A DNA stretch of 64,000 bases from Candidatus Desulfolinea nitratireducens (GTDB taxonomy: Bacteria > Chloroflexota > Anaerolineae > Anaerolineales > Villigracilaceae), in contig JACNJN010000086.1 in the NCBI GenBank assembly GCA_014382535.1, positions 1 to 64,000 of the forward strand, given 5' to 3'. Position numbers and translations under genes: made by a program. Within the stretch, counting starts at the first letter, position 1; each line of letters starts with the position of its first letter. Below, piece by piece: positions 54,783 to 64,000 of the stretch. The notes under the pieces were generated by a model. It was not told where the DNA came from, searched no databases, and saw only the letters and a list, made by a program, of their open reading frames with translations.

Positions 54783-56795
54783 TTACTTAATTTCAACTGA
54801 ATAATTTGCCAGTTCACGTGTGAAGCGGGTTGTACCGGTTACGACCAAAATGGCTTCGTCGTAGTCACCGCCCAGGGTGAGCGGAATATCTACAGTCTGT
54901 TCATTTGGAACTTTGATTATCTTAACGGTCGTGTTGCTGCCCTTCAGAATAAGAGCGAGGCGGAATGTTTGTGGAAGGATATTTTGAACGCGGACAAATC
55001 CAGCAGCATCCCAGCCACCATCATCGGACTCGAAATCGGAGGAGTAGCCGACTGCATCAATACGGATATCGTCGATCAACATCCCCTCGCCGTTGACAGC
55101 TGCGTCGGTAACGTACTCAAACCGAACTTGCACCCGTTTCCCGGCATATACCGAAAGATCAACGGATTCCTGCATCCAGCCGCCTGTAACCCCGTTATAG
55201 CCCCAGCCATGTGAATTGCCCGAGGGATCTTTGTCAGTTCCTGAGGGAGTGGTGATGATCTGCCATTTTTCGCCATCTTCGGAAACTTCGAGATAAATAT
55301 AGTCATAGTCTTCTTCGATATCGTACCAGGTTTGGAATGATAAAGTGATCGGACCCCCGACATTGCTGAAGTCGAATTCTCGCGTCAGGGTCATGTCTGA
55401 TTCGTCGCCCTTATTCGACCAGAAAGCGTACTTGCCAGAAAAAGGATCAGCGGGCAGCAATCCTGTTTGGGTCGCCCCTTCAAAATGGAGAGTGTAATCG
55501 CCCTGGCAGTTGATCTGGATATAATCCCCGCCATATTGGTGGACATTATAACTCTCTGAAAATGGGCAGGCATCAACCTCCACTGTCGCATTGACTTGTG
55601 GAGCACTTTTGTAATTGTGATAGGTATAACGTCCATCATCAACATCGGGGTCGTTGAGATAATTGGCTGTCAGCCAATCGATGACGACATCATCCGCGTC
55701 AATGGAATCTCCCGTGAGCGCATCGGTGGCGTTGATACTCTGGAGTGTTTCATCCACACTATCCATTCCATTTTGGGGATTTGCCGCCAGGGCTTTGGTA
55801 GCGTCTTCGTCAAAGCGATCCAGGAAATAGGTCACAAACATAAAGGCTGCCCCATAATGCGGCGTGGTGGCGTTTTGGTCGTTGGGCCAATCGTTGAGTT
55901 GGAGGTCAGGGTTGCTGGTGTAGATCCTGTCAAAACCGCCGGGATCGTAGCCGTTGAGGAAAGATGCCAACTCAGCAAAGCCCTCATTCAGCCAGGATGA
56001 TTCGTTGCGATCAAGATACCAGTGGATCATATGTTGAAATTCATGCGCCAAAACACCATACGTAAACTCATCGCTCAGATTTGTATTATCCGCATTGAAG
56101 AGAAACATCTCATGAGCGTTGGAGTACTCGTGCGCCAGTGGATGATATTCATCTGCTGATGAGTAATAGCCTGCAATGCTGGAACCGATTCCGCTTGCAT
56201 ACAGAATATAAATGTGTTCATCCTGATCTACACCAGGTGACCACTCTGTCCCGAAGAAAGCGCGATTGGTGGGGTAGATTTTAGCCTCGAATTCGTCCAT
56301 CAGGTCTTTCATCTCGCGATCATCGTATGAAACGCCATCTTCTACCCAGAAATAGCTATGGTCGGTAATATATTGGAGGGTTGCATCGACTTCGAAGTTT
56401 TCATTTGTCCCCACATTGGTTGCCCAAAATGTGTCGGTGGCTCCGATCTGAAGCGGCACGGAGGGGCCTTCTACCGTAAGAGGAATATCGCAGATACCAC
56501 TTAACCGACAGGCTAACTCTGGCAAATTGTTGGGAGGCACGATGGTATTTTCCAGTGTGGAGAGCGTATCGATTGGAATTTCGTCCACGGGTGGGCGCTC
56601 AACAACGATTGGTGCGCCAGGTGTGGGAGTCGAATAATCAGGGATATCAGGGATGGCATCAATAAATGAATCACCATTCTGGTATAACCAAACACCAGCC
56701 CCTGCCAAAATGAGCAGGCAGCAGCAAAGCAGGGCAACAACGATTCCAACGATGATCCAGACCACGTTTGTTTTGGACGATGTGGTTTCTTCCAT
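54783..56795 (-). CDS. membrane-anchored gluzincin metallopeptidase (immune inhibitor A/M6-like) with C-terminal MAM-like domain
   Basis: N-terminal TM; VLAHEFQHMIHW...WLNEGFAELASF; FSNVGGPITLSFQTWYDIEEDYDYIYLEVSEDGEKW. Confidence 0.82.
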   Translation of the reverse strand: MEETTSSKTNVVWIIVGIVVALLCCCLLILAGAGVWLYQNGDSFIDAIPDIPDYSTPTPGAPIVVERPPVDEIPIDTLSTLENTIVPPNNLPELACRLSGICDIPLTVEGPSVPLQIGATDTFWATNVGTNENFEVDATLQYITDHSYFWVEDGVSYDDREMKDLMDEFEAKIYPTNRAFFGTEWSPGVDQDEHIYILYASGIGSSIAGYYSSADEYHPLAHEYSNAHEMFLFNADNTNLSDEFTYGVLAHEFQHMIHWYLDRNESSWLNEGFAELASFLNGYDPGGFDRIYTSNPDLQLNDWPNDQNATTPHYGAAFMFVTYFLDRFDEDATKALAANPQNGMDSVDETLQSINATDALTGDSIDADDVVIDWLTANYLNDPDVDDGRYTYHNYKSAPQVNATVEVDACPFSESYNVHQYGGDYIQINCQGDYTLHFEGATQTGLLPADPFSGKYAFWSNKGDESDMTLTREFDFSNVGGPITLSFQTWYDIEEDYDYIYLEVSEDGEKWQIITTPSGTDKDPSGNSHGWGYNGVTGGWMQESVDLSVYAGKRVQVRFEYVTDAAVNGEGMLIDDIRIDAVGYSSDFESDDGGWDAAGFVRVQNILPQTFRLALILKGSNTTVKIIKVPNEQTVDIPLTLGGDYDEAILVVTGTTRFTRELANYSVEIK

Positions 56796-56950
56796 ATTTT
56801 TTCTCCTGAAATTTATTGGTATAGGGTGATAAAAAATTTAGTATTCAGATTCAAACCTATTCTGATATTGCCGTAGTAGTAATGTTGGCGTAAATAATGC
56901 TTAAGTTATCCCATTCGCCAGCCAGAAAATGAATTTCCGGCTGAGACAGG

Positions 56951-57046
56951 AAGTCCGTTTAAACGGACTTATTGTATAAGCAGAGATTTCAATCTCTCAA
57001 GTAATAGCGACTTTAGTCGCTTTTTAAGTGCTAAAGCCCTTATTAC
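56951..57046. repeat. cluster of palindromes incl. cruciform-type element
   Basis: aagtccgtttaaacggactt (perfect 20-bp palindrome); agagatttcaatctct; gtaata-gcgactttagtcgc-...-tattac. Confidence 0.8.
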
Positions 57047-57137
57047 GAAAGTATTTTTCGGATAGATGCTAAATTCAGCTTAAAGACATAGTCAGGCAAA
57101 ATGAATTCGAATTTGCCTGACTAACCTTTTAAATTCT

Positions 57138-59633
57138 TCAAGCAGCGTCAGCGGTTGTTTCTTTTTTAACCTTTGGGGCGGGTTCACCTTCAATAAAAAC
57201 GATCTCGTTTTTCTCGGCGTCCACATCCACCAAAATGGAACCGCCACCGCTAAAATCACCTTTCAGCAATTTCACCGAAAGGGGGCTTTCAACAAATTTC
57301 TGCAAAGCTCGTTTCAATGGACGCGCGCCAAAGGCCGCGTCGTAGCCTTCCTCTGCCAACCAGGTACGGGCGGCGGGGGTCAGAGCTGCTGAAATCTCAT
57401 ATTCGTTCAAACGGTCCTGTACTTCCTGCATTTGCAGATCAACGATCTCTTCCATTTCCTTTTTGCTCAGGGGAGAGAACATGATCGTCTCGTCCACGCG
57501 GTTCAAAAACTCAGGGCGAAAAGCATCTTTCAGCGCCTTTTCAATTTTCTTATGCGCTTCTTTTTCTTCGATCTTTTCCTTATCATCACCCTGCGACTGT
57601 GTTACAAAACCCAGGGTGCCGCCTTTGCTGACATATTCCGTGCCAAGGTTGCTGGTCATGATCAAAATTGTATTGCGGAAGTCGACCACTTTTCCCTGGC
57701 CGTCTGTCATGCGGCCATCATCGAGGATTTGGAGCAGCGCGTTCCAGACATCGGGATGTGCTTTCTCGATCTCATCAAACAGGATCACACGATATGGGCG
57801 CCGCCGGACAGCCTCAGTTAATTGACCGCCCTCCTCGTAGCCGACATATCCAGGAGGGGCACCGAACAAACGCGAGGCCGTGTGTTGCTCCCGGTATTCT
57901 GACATATCGATCCGAACCAAGGCATCGGGATCATCGAACATAAACCAGGCTAAGGCCTTGGCGAGTTCCGTTTTCCCAACACCAGAAGGTCCGATAAAGA
58001 TGAATGATCCTATTGGGCGGCGGGGATCTTTCAGCCCGGAACGCGCCCGGCGGATGGCGTCCGAAATGGCAGAGATCGCTTCATTCTGGCCGATGATCCG
58101 CTCGTGGAGACGCTCCTCCATATTGAGCAATTTCTGAGCCTCGGTCTCCATCATTTGCGAGACCGGTATCCCCGTCCACTGGTGAATGACTTCGGCGATA
58201 TCATTGACATCAACCACCTCGTCGAGTTTGTGTTCTTCTTCCCATAGATCACGCTCGGCTTTAAAATCTTCTTCAATACGAAGACGCTCCGCTTTCATCT
58301 CTGCAGCGCGTTCATAATCCCGTTCTGTATGAGCCAGTTCCTCTTCAGCGGTGAGACGCTCAATCTCACCTTTCATATCTTTGAGATTTTGCGGGAGCGA
58401 ATAGAGCGCCACGCGTAATTTTGCGGCAGCTTCGTCCATCAGGTCGATGGCTTTGTCTGGAAGGTGTCGGTCAGTTACATAGCGGTCGGCTAAATGTGCT
58501 GCGGCGACAAGGGCCTCATCAGCAAAATGGACTTTATGATGCGCCTCATAGCGGTCGCGTAAGCCCATTAACATTTGAATCGTATCCTCTACACTGGGTT
58601 CTTCAACATAGATTGGGGCAAAACGACGTTCGAGCGCGGAATCTTTTTCAATATGTTTGTGGAATTCATCAAGGGTTGTTGCACCGATGCAACGCAATTC
58701 GCCCCGTGCCAGGGCTGGCTTAAGCATATTGGATGCATCCAGCGCGCCCTGTGCCGCACCTGCGCCGACAACGGTGTGTAGCTCGTCGATCATCAGGATG
58801 ATTTCTCCATCCGATTTTTGAACTTCGTCTATGGCAGATTTCAGGCGTTCTTCAAATTCGCCCCGAAAACGGGAACCGGCAATCATGCTCCCCAGATCAA
58901 GCGAGACAACTTTTTTCCCGCTCAAAATCTCGGGCACATCGTTATCCACGATCTTTTGCGCCAATCCTTCAACGATAGCTGTTTTGCCGACGCCCGCTTC
59001 GCCAATTAGTACGGGGTTATTTTTGGTGCGACGGGAGAGTATCTGCACCAAACGTAAAATTTCGGTATCCCTCCCGATAACGGGATCAAGTTTGCCCTCA
59101 CGGGCGAGTTTCGTCAAATCCCGTGAATATTTTTCTAAAACTTTATAACGCGATTCAGCTTGTTTGTCGGTCACTCGTTGTCCGCCACGTAGCTCCTGGA
59201 CGGCAGTTAGCACGCGGTCACGCGTCAATCCTGCGCTTTCCAACATGCGGGCGGCTGGCGTATTTCTCTCACTCAGAATGGCGAGAAAGAGATGTTCAGT
59301 GGAAATATATTCGTCTTTCAGGCGGTTGGCTTCCTCGTTGGCCAGATCAATAATCCGTTTTACACGCGGGGTAATGAATATTTGTCCCGCACCGCCGCCG
59401 AAGATATTGGCTTTAGGACTTGATTTCAATGTGGAGTCGATCCGTTCAACGAGAGCTTCCTGACTGATATTCAGGTTTTCGAGAATTTGTGGAATCGCTC
59501 CATTGGGCTGTTCGATCAGCGCAAGGAGGATATGTTCAGTATCAATTTGGTTATGTCCATAGCGCTGGATTATTTCTGCTGCACGCTGGGCAGCCTCTTG
59601 TGCTCGTTCGGTAAAGCGATCAAATCGCATCAT
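57138..59633 (-). CDS. ATP-dependent Clp protease ATP-binding subunit (ClpB/ClpC type)
   Basis: Clp_N repeats; [39 protein letters not shown]; middle coiled coil. Confidence 0.94.
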   Translation of the reverse strand: MMRFDRFTERAQEAAQRAAEIIQRYGHNQIDTEHILLALIEQPNGAIPQILENLNISQEALVERIDSTLKSSPKANIFGGGAGQIFITPRVKRIIDLANEEANRLKDEYISTEHLFLAILSERNTPAARMLESAGLTRDRVLTAVQELRGGQRVTDKQAESRYKVLEKYSRDLTKLAREGKLDPVIGRDTEILRLVQILSRRTKNNPVLIGEAGVGKTAIVEGLAQKIVDNDVPEILSGKKVVSLDLGSMIAGSRFRGEFEERLKSAIDEVQKSDGEIILMIDELHTVVGAGAAQGALDASNMLKPALARGELRCIGATTLDEFHKHIEKDSALERRFAPIYVEEPSVEDTIQMLMGLRDRYEAHHKVHFADEALVAAAHLADRYVTDRHLPDKAIDLMDEAAAKLRVALYSLPQNLKDMKGEIERLTAEEELAHTERDYERAAEMKAERLRIEEDFKAERDLWEEEHKLDEVVDVNDIAEVIHQWTGIPVSQMMETEAQKLLNMEERLHERIIGQNEAISAISDAIRRARSGLKDPRRPIGSFIFIGPSGVGKTELAKALAWFMFDDPDALVRIDMSEYREQHTASRLFGAPPGYVGYEEGGQLTEAVRRRPYRVILFDEIEKAHPDVWNALLQILDDGRMTDGQGKVVDFRNTILIMTSNLGTEYVSKGGTLGFVTQSQGDDKEKIEEKEAHKKIEKALKDAFRPEFLNRVDETIMFSPLSKKEMEEIVDLQMQEVQDRLNEYEISAALTPAARTWLAEEGYDAAFGARPLKRALQKFVESPLSVKLLKGDFSGGGSILVDVDAEKNEIVFIEGEPAPKVKKETTADAA

Positions 59634-59830
59634 GATCTTTTTCCTTTTTTATCAACATTTGGAAAGGAGAATGTGCCAGGTCATTTTTTGGCATGCTTCC
59701 ATTAAATACACATCTCCTGAAAATTCTATTTGCAGTATAACAAAAAAGAGTTAGTGAAATACCGGTACCGTATTAGAGACGTATAAGAGTTTTTTTGCAA
59801 GCTCGGAGCCCAAAATCCTCGGTTCTGAAT

Positions 59831-61291
59831 TTAATTTTCGGCAGCAAGGGTCGCAGAGATGGTCGGGGTTTTAGTGGGAGTAAGAGTGATGGTTTGCATA
59901 CAAACTTGGGGTAGCCAGCCAAGACGCCCATCCTGATCTTTGACCTCTACCCAGACAAGGCCTTCGACTATTCTTTGTCCATAATCCACGGTCACGAAAC
60001 TTCCATTACCGACACGTCCAATGATGGGATGATCGAACCCTGCATCCTGGTGCATTTCGAGGCATTGATTGTGGTTATTAAAAAGGTTTTGTATGCGAGC
60101 AGTGGAGGGTGTTGGTGTGGAAGTGGATGTTGGCCTGGGCGTTGGGGTTGATGTGGGTTGCCTGGTAGGGGTCGTTGTTGAGGTCATTGAGGCTGTTGGG
60201 GTCAGGGTAGCAGGCGTGGGCGTCGGTGTAAGCGTTGGCGGGATGAGAGGATCCAGTTGGGCTACGACGATTTGGTTGACAACGATTGCAACTGTTTCCT
60301 GAAGTTGCAATGCAATAGATTCCTGCAGACTATCTACATCGCTATGATAGAGTTGACGAGGCGTACGCAGCGTAATTCCCAGGTGTATAATCCCGTTATC
60401 GTCAATTTCAATACGGGGATCATCCGCCAGCTCAGCATCGAGTTTGCTTACTTCTTCTGTGATAACGGTATTGATCTCCCGCATTTTTGTGGCTTCCTGA
60501 AAAAAGGAGATGCTCAGGAAGGTAAGCGGCAGGAGCATTGTAAAAGTCACAAGGGCAGAGATGGTCAGACTGCGTGGCACACGCTTGCCATCTTTTCTGC
60601 CGAGCGAAAATCCGAGTGCAAAAAAAACCAGCATGGAGGCAAAGGCAATCGTGACGGCGTTGGTGATGAAAAGCAAAAAGGCTCCGCCTGCGACATCCCA
60701 ACGTCCCGTGGCAATACCGATCCCGACTGTGCCAAGCGGAGGCATCAAAGCAGTGGCGATGGCAACGCCGGGTAGTGCGGCAGAGAGGGAGGGCTGCGAT
60801 AGCGCGAAGGCCGCCGCCAAACCACCGGCGAGGGCGATCAATAAATCTATGGGCGAGGGGCGTGTGCGGGATATCACCTCTGCAGGGAGTTCTTGCAAAG
60901 TGACAAAGGGGAGTGCATTATTAAACCAGGTCAGAATTACAGAGATTGCAATCGCGACAATCGCACCGCGAATGATCGCGCTGGCTGCGTAACGAAGTAA
61001 TTTCTCATCTCCAACCAATGACCCTAGTCCCAGTCCAATAATTGGCGACATCAGGGGCGCAACCAACATTGCTCCGATGATGACCGCTCCTGAATTGGTC
61101 AGCAATCCCAGGGTTGCGATCATGCTCGAAAGCACAACCAGCACAAAATAATCAAAATCGGGCTGTGCTTCCTCCCTTAATTGGCCGCGCACCTCAGCGC
61201 GTCGCTCCAGATCAGCTGGCGGTAGGAATTTTCGAATCCAGTAACGGATTTGTATGCGAAAAGAGGGAGGAGTGGGATCTGGGAAGGGCAT
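59831..61291 (-). CDS. DUF389 membrane protein with T/P-rich linker and C-terminal SH3-like domain
   Basis: DYFVLVVLSSMIATLGLLTNSGAVIIGAMLVAPLMSPIIGLGLG (DUF389) then TPTPTPATLTPTASMTSTTTPTRQPTSTPTPRPTSTSTPTPS then IIGRVGNGSFVTVDYGQRIVEGLVWVEVKDQDGRLGWLPQVCMQ. Confidence 0.9.
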   Translation of the reverse strand: MPFPDPTPPSFRIQIRYWIRKFLPPADLERRAEVRGQLREEAQPDFDYFVLVVLSSMIATLGLLTNSGAVIIGAMLVAPLMSPIIGLGLGSLVGDEKLLRYAASAIIRGAIVAIAISVILTWFNNALPFVTLQELPAEVISRTRPSPIDLLIALAGGLAAAFALSQPSLSAALPGVAIATALMPPLGTVGIGIATGRWDVAGGAFLLFITNAVTIAFASMLVFFALGFSLGRKDGKRVPRSLTISALVTFTMLLPLTFLSISFFQEATKMREINTVITEEVSKLDAELADDPRIEIDDNGIIHLGITLRTPRQLYHSDVDSLQESIALQLQETVAIVVNQIVVAQLDPLIPPTLTPTPTPATLTPTASMTSTTTPTRQPTSTPTPRPTSTSTPTPSTARIQNLFNNHNQCLEMHQDAGFDHPIIGRVGNGSFVTVDYGQRIVEGLVWVEVKDQDGRLGWLPQVCMQTITLTPTKTPTISATLAAEN

Positions 61292-61355
61292 ATTTTATTT
61301 CCTGGTTCAATTTTACCTTGTTACACTTGAAATGCAAACACGATATAATGTTGGA

Positions 61356-62318
61356 ATGTCTACACTCGGCACCTCTTTAAACCAGGCAACGACCGGAAAA
61401 ATACGTCCGCTTAATGCCATCCGCGATCTTCTCAAGGTTGCCGATTTGGTTGAGCTTTGCTTCCATCACAATATGGACAGAGAGGGGCAACGCTATGTTC
61501 AACAGATGCGGACTGCCAGCAAAGACCGTCATTTCTTGAGCTGGGCTTCCAATTCCTTGCCCCTGAGAGGCTATGTTTGGGAAGATCAGAAAGAGATTGT
61601 TGGCAATATCAGTATCATTCCATTTCGCAAGGCAAAAAAAAATATTTTCCTGCTTGCCAATATCGCTGTTCACCCCGATTATAGACGCAAAGGCATTGCC
61701 CGCCTCCTGACCCAAAAGGGTATGGATCACGTACGTAAGCGCGGCTCTGAAGCGATGTGGGTACAAGTTGAAGAAGATAACCTGGGTGCGATCAAGCTCT
61801 ACGAAGAGCTTGGTTTTCAGGCGCGTGCCCTCCGCACCACCTGGGATGCCGCTTCGCAACTCCAACCAAAAGAAGCGCTTGTCAAAAGCAATATCACTAC
61901 CAGGGTGGCGCATTTTTGGCCGCAGCAATATCAGTTGCTTAAAAAGGCCTATGCTGAGGAGCTTTCATGGTATCGAATGCCCGATTGGGAGAATTTTCGC
62001 CCCGGCATAAAGTATTGGCTTTACCGCATTTTTGTGGAAAACGATGTTCGTCAGTGGGCAGCCCAAAAGGATGGAAGCTTTCAGGCTGGATTGATCTGGA
62101 TCCAGACGCGCACGCGTCGCGCTCCCCTTTGGCTTGCTGCCGCACCCGATGTGGATACCGAAACCCTGGCAGCCCTCCTGCTGCACGCCCGCTTTCATCT
62201 TGCCTCCCAAAACCGAGAGCTCTATATCGACTATCCCGCAGGCGAGCTGAACGCTGCTTTTGAAGAAGCTGGATTTATACTCCGCCGCACCCTCCTTTGG
62301 ATGTGCGCGGACGAGTAG
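61356..62318 (+). CDS. GNAT family N-acetyltransferase
   Basis: KNIFLLANIAVHPDYRRKGIARLLTQKGMDHVRKRGSEAMWVQVEEDNLGAIKLYEELGFQ; start at 61356 (TATAAT 6 nt upstream). Confidence 0.88.
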   Translation: MSTLGTSLNQATTGKIRPLNAIRDLLKVADLVELCFHHNMDREGQRYVQQMRTASKDRHFLSWASNSLPLRGYVWEDQKEIVGNISIIPFRKAKKNIFLLANIAVHPDYRRKGIARLLTQKGMDHVRKRGSEAMWVQVEEDNLGAIKLYEELGFQARALRTTWDAASQLQPKEALVKSNITTRVAHFWPQQYQLLKKAYAEELSWYRMPDWENFRPGIKYWLYRIFVENDVRQWAAQKDGSFQAGLIWIQTRTRRAPLWLAAAPDVDTETLAALLLHARFHLASQNRELYIDYPAGELNAAFEEAGFILRRTLLWMCADE

Positions 62319-62380
62319 CATACTCTTTTGCAACCCAAAATTAGTTTTGTCGTATATTTGATATAAAAAAGGAGAAGAAA

Positions 62381-62761
62381 ATGACTCGATTTATATTACG
62401 CTGGGCAATTAATGCTGTCGCTATAGCCCTTGCTGTTTACTTTGTACCGGGGATTGATCTGGGAGGAAACCTGGTTTCCCTGGTTTGGCTGGCCCTCATC
62501 TTTGGGTTGGTCAATGCAATTTTGCGCCCACTTATTAAACTGTTTACCTTTCCGATTATCATCCTCACGCTGGGGCTATTCTCGCTGGTCATCAACTCAT
62601 TCCTCTTTTGGCTGACCAGTGTTATTGGACAGAGCTTTGGAATGGGACTAAGCATTGCCGATCCCATCTTCTGGAATTCCCTGCTGGGTGGCCTGGTGGT
62701 CAGCATTGTCAGTACTATCTTGAGCATGATTTTCAAGGACACCCGCAAGAAACGACGCTAA
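62381..62761 (+). CDS. phage holin family (4_TMS) membrane protein
   Basis: RFILRWAINAVAIALAVYFVPGIDLGGNLVSLVWLALIFGLVNAILRPLIKLFTFPIIILTLGLFSLVINSFLFWL. Confidence 0.9.
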   Translation: MTRFILRWAINAVAIALAVYFVPGIDLGGNLVSLVWLALIFGLVNAILRPLIKLFTFPIIILTLGLFSLVINSFLFWLTSVIGQSFGMGLSIADPIFWNSLLGGLVVSIVSTILSMIFKDTRKKRR

Positions 62762-62934
62762 AAATGGTTTTGAAGTAACAATAGCTTCGCCATTTTTAGA
62801 TGGCCTTTTTCTAGAGCTACTGGGAGCGTTTTTCTCTAGTAAGATCGTCTTTCAAATAAAAAAGGGTACGCTTTTTGCAGAGATAGTTTTATATCTTGTG
62901 AAGAAATCACCGTATAAGCTCCGGTGCGGACTAA

Positions 62935-63027
62935 AGTCCTGCCTCAGTTCGTGAAAGCCGGATAAATCCGGCTCGGCTCCAGCCCGCAGGGCTTCCATGT
63001 ACTGAGCAGGCGGCTTTAGCCCCGCTC
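62935..63027. repeat. large cruciform-type repeat
   Basis: gcggactaaagtcctgcctcagt ... actgagcaggcggctttagccccgc arms enclosing gccggataaatccggc and agcccgcagggct hairpins. Confidence 0.8.
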
Positions 63028-63118
63028 ATTTGGCGAAGGTATTGAAGTAAAAGAATAATTTTGCCGAGTAATTCTCGTTTGGAATATAAGTTATTGAAAA
63101 GTCTGTCTCTGTTCTAAA

Positions 63119-63157
63119 GAAAAACTCCCAAAAGGAAATTTCTTCTTGGGAGTTTTT
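63119..63157. terminator. terminator
   Basis: aaaactcccaaaaggaaatttcttcttgggagtttttt. Confidence 0.75.
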
Positions 63158-63182
63158 TATTTTTTTGCTGTTAAGATTTTCT

Positions 63183-63998
63183 TTACTCTTCGCCTACAAT
63201 GAATGCCTCGGTCATCTCTTTGCAGACACTGTCTCGAAATTGCTTGGGTGGAGTCTTAAAGAAATAAGATGAGGGGCCAACAATCGGGCCGGACAAGCCT
63301 CGGTCAAGGGCGATTTTCGCGCAGCGAACTGCGTCAATCATTACGCCGGCAGAGTTGGGGCTATCCCAGACTTCGAGTTTGGCTTCCACGTTGAGCGGCA
63401 CTTCGCCGAAAGTTGTCCCTTCCATACGAATATAGCACCATTTTCTGTCACTCAGCCACGGTACATGGTCGCTGGGTCCAACGTGAACGTTATCTGCGCC
63501 AATATCATAGGGAAGCATGGATGTGACTGCACCTGTCTTTGAAATTTTCTTGGATTCAAGTCGCTCGCGTTCAAGCATATTGAGGAAGTCAGTGTTGCCG
63601 CCAAAATTGAGTTGGTAGGTATGGTCGAGACGTACGCCGCGATCCACAAAGAGGGTGGTCAGAACACGGTGCAGGATGGTCGCGCCGACCTGCGATTTAA
63701 TATCGTCACCGAGAATAGGGAGGCCTTTTTCAATGAAGCGGTCAGCCCAGTATTTTTGGGAAGCGATGAAAACGGGGATGCCATTTACGAAGGCACAACC
63801 CGCCTCGAGCGCTTGTTCGACGTACCACTTGGTCGCCATTTCAGAACCAACCGGCAGGAAGTTGAGCACCACATCAGTTTTGGTTTCTTTGAGCAATTTG
63901 GCGATATTGGCTGTGGGCCCTGGAGCCGTTGTGATCACTTCTTTAAGATATTTTCCTAAACCATCATGTGTCATCCCGCGTACAACGGGGATATCCAT
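63183..63998 (-). CDS. inositol-3-phosphate synthase (partial, runs off window end)
   Basis: [40 protein letters not shown]...[19 protein letters not shown]...[27 protein letters not shown]. Confidence 0.9.
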   Translation of the reverse strand: MDIPVVRGMTHDGLGKYLKEVITTAPGPTANIAKLLKETKTDVVLNFLPVGSEMATKWYVEQALEAGCAFVNGIPVFIASQKYWADRFIEKGLPILGDDIKSQVGATILHRVLTTLFVDRGVRLDHTYQLNFGGNTDFLNMLERERLESKKISKTGAVTSMLPYDIGADNVHVGPSDHVPWLSDRKWCYIRMEGTTFGEVPLNVEAKLEVWDSPNSAGVMIDAVRCAKIALDRGLSGPIVGPSSYFFKTPPKQFRDSVCKEMTEAFIVGEE

Positions 63999-64000
63999 AT

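Noticed and set aside
60069-60302. Apparent GT-rich tandem repeat (ggtgtt/gtggga)
   Set aside because: Explained by the antisense of the Thr/Pro-rich linker codons of the DUF389 protein, not a noncoding repeat.
1-64000. CRISPR arrays, tRNA/rRNA genes, IS transposases, prophage
   Set aside because: Looked for regularly spaced repeats, cloverleaf-like ends, transposase or phage structural motifs; none seen by eye. The 4_TMS 'holin' family protein at 62381 is a common chromosomal membrane protein, not evidence for a phage.

Overview
The window is a gene-dense bacterial chromosome segment. Gene content, T/P-rich lipoproteins and abundant palindromic repeats suggest Chloroflexota/Anaerolineae (inference). 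It holds about 58 supported genes. I found no rRNA, tRNA, CRISPR array, transposase or prophage. Main blocks: (i) coaBC, Ser/Thr kinase, rpe, rpmB, Asp23-like, FakA-like, DegV, recG and coaD, in an order resembling the Bacillus neighbourhood; (ii) TetR plus two ABC exporters; (iii) an HTH/substrate-binding regulator with a tungstate-type ABC transporter (tupABC-like); (iv) a minus-strand operon of c-heme-motif cytochrome b, cytochrome b C-terminal part, Rieske protein and a NarI/HdrD-like Fe-S oxidoreductase (EMO-like), divergent from a four-subunit 2-oxoacid:ferredoxin oxidoreductase and lpdA; (v) a ClpB/ClpC ATPase, a DUF389 protein with an SH3-like tail, and a partial inositol-3-phosphate synthase at the right edge. 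The most unusual signals are: several families of dispersed palindromic repeats, some inserted IN FRAME inside genes (GT39, tupA, tupC) and some nested in each other or supplying near-identical leader/RBS regions; a recurrent 'TANNNT - about 6 nt - ATG' start architecture with no Shine-Dalgarno, suggesting leaderless transcription of many genes; an eroded HigB toxin beside an intact HigA; a frameshifted metallophosphoesterase; and the bc/Rieske/EMO-like cluster.
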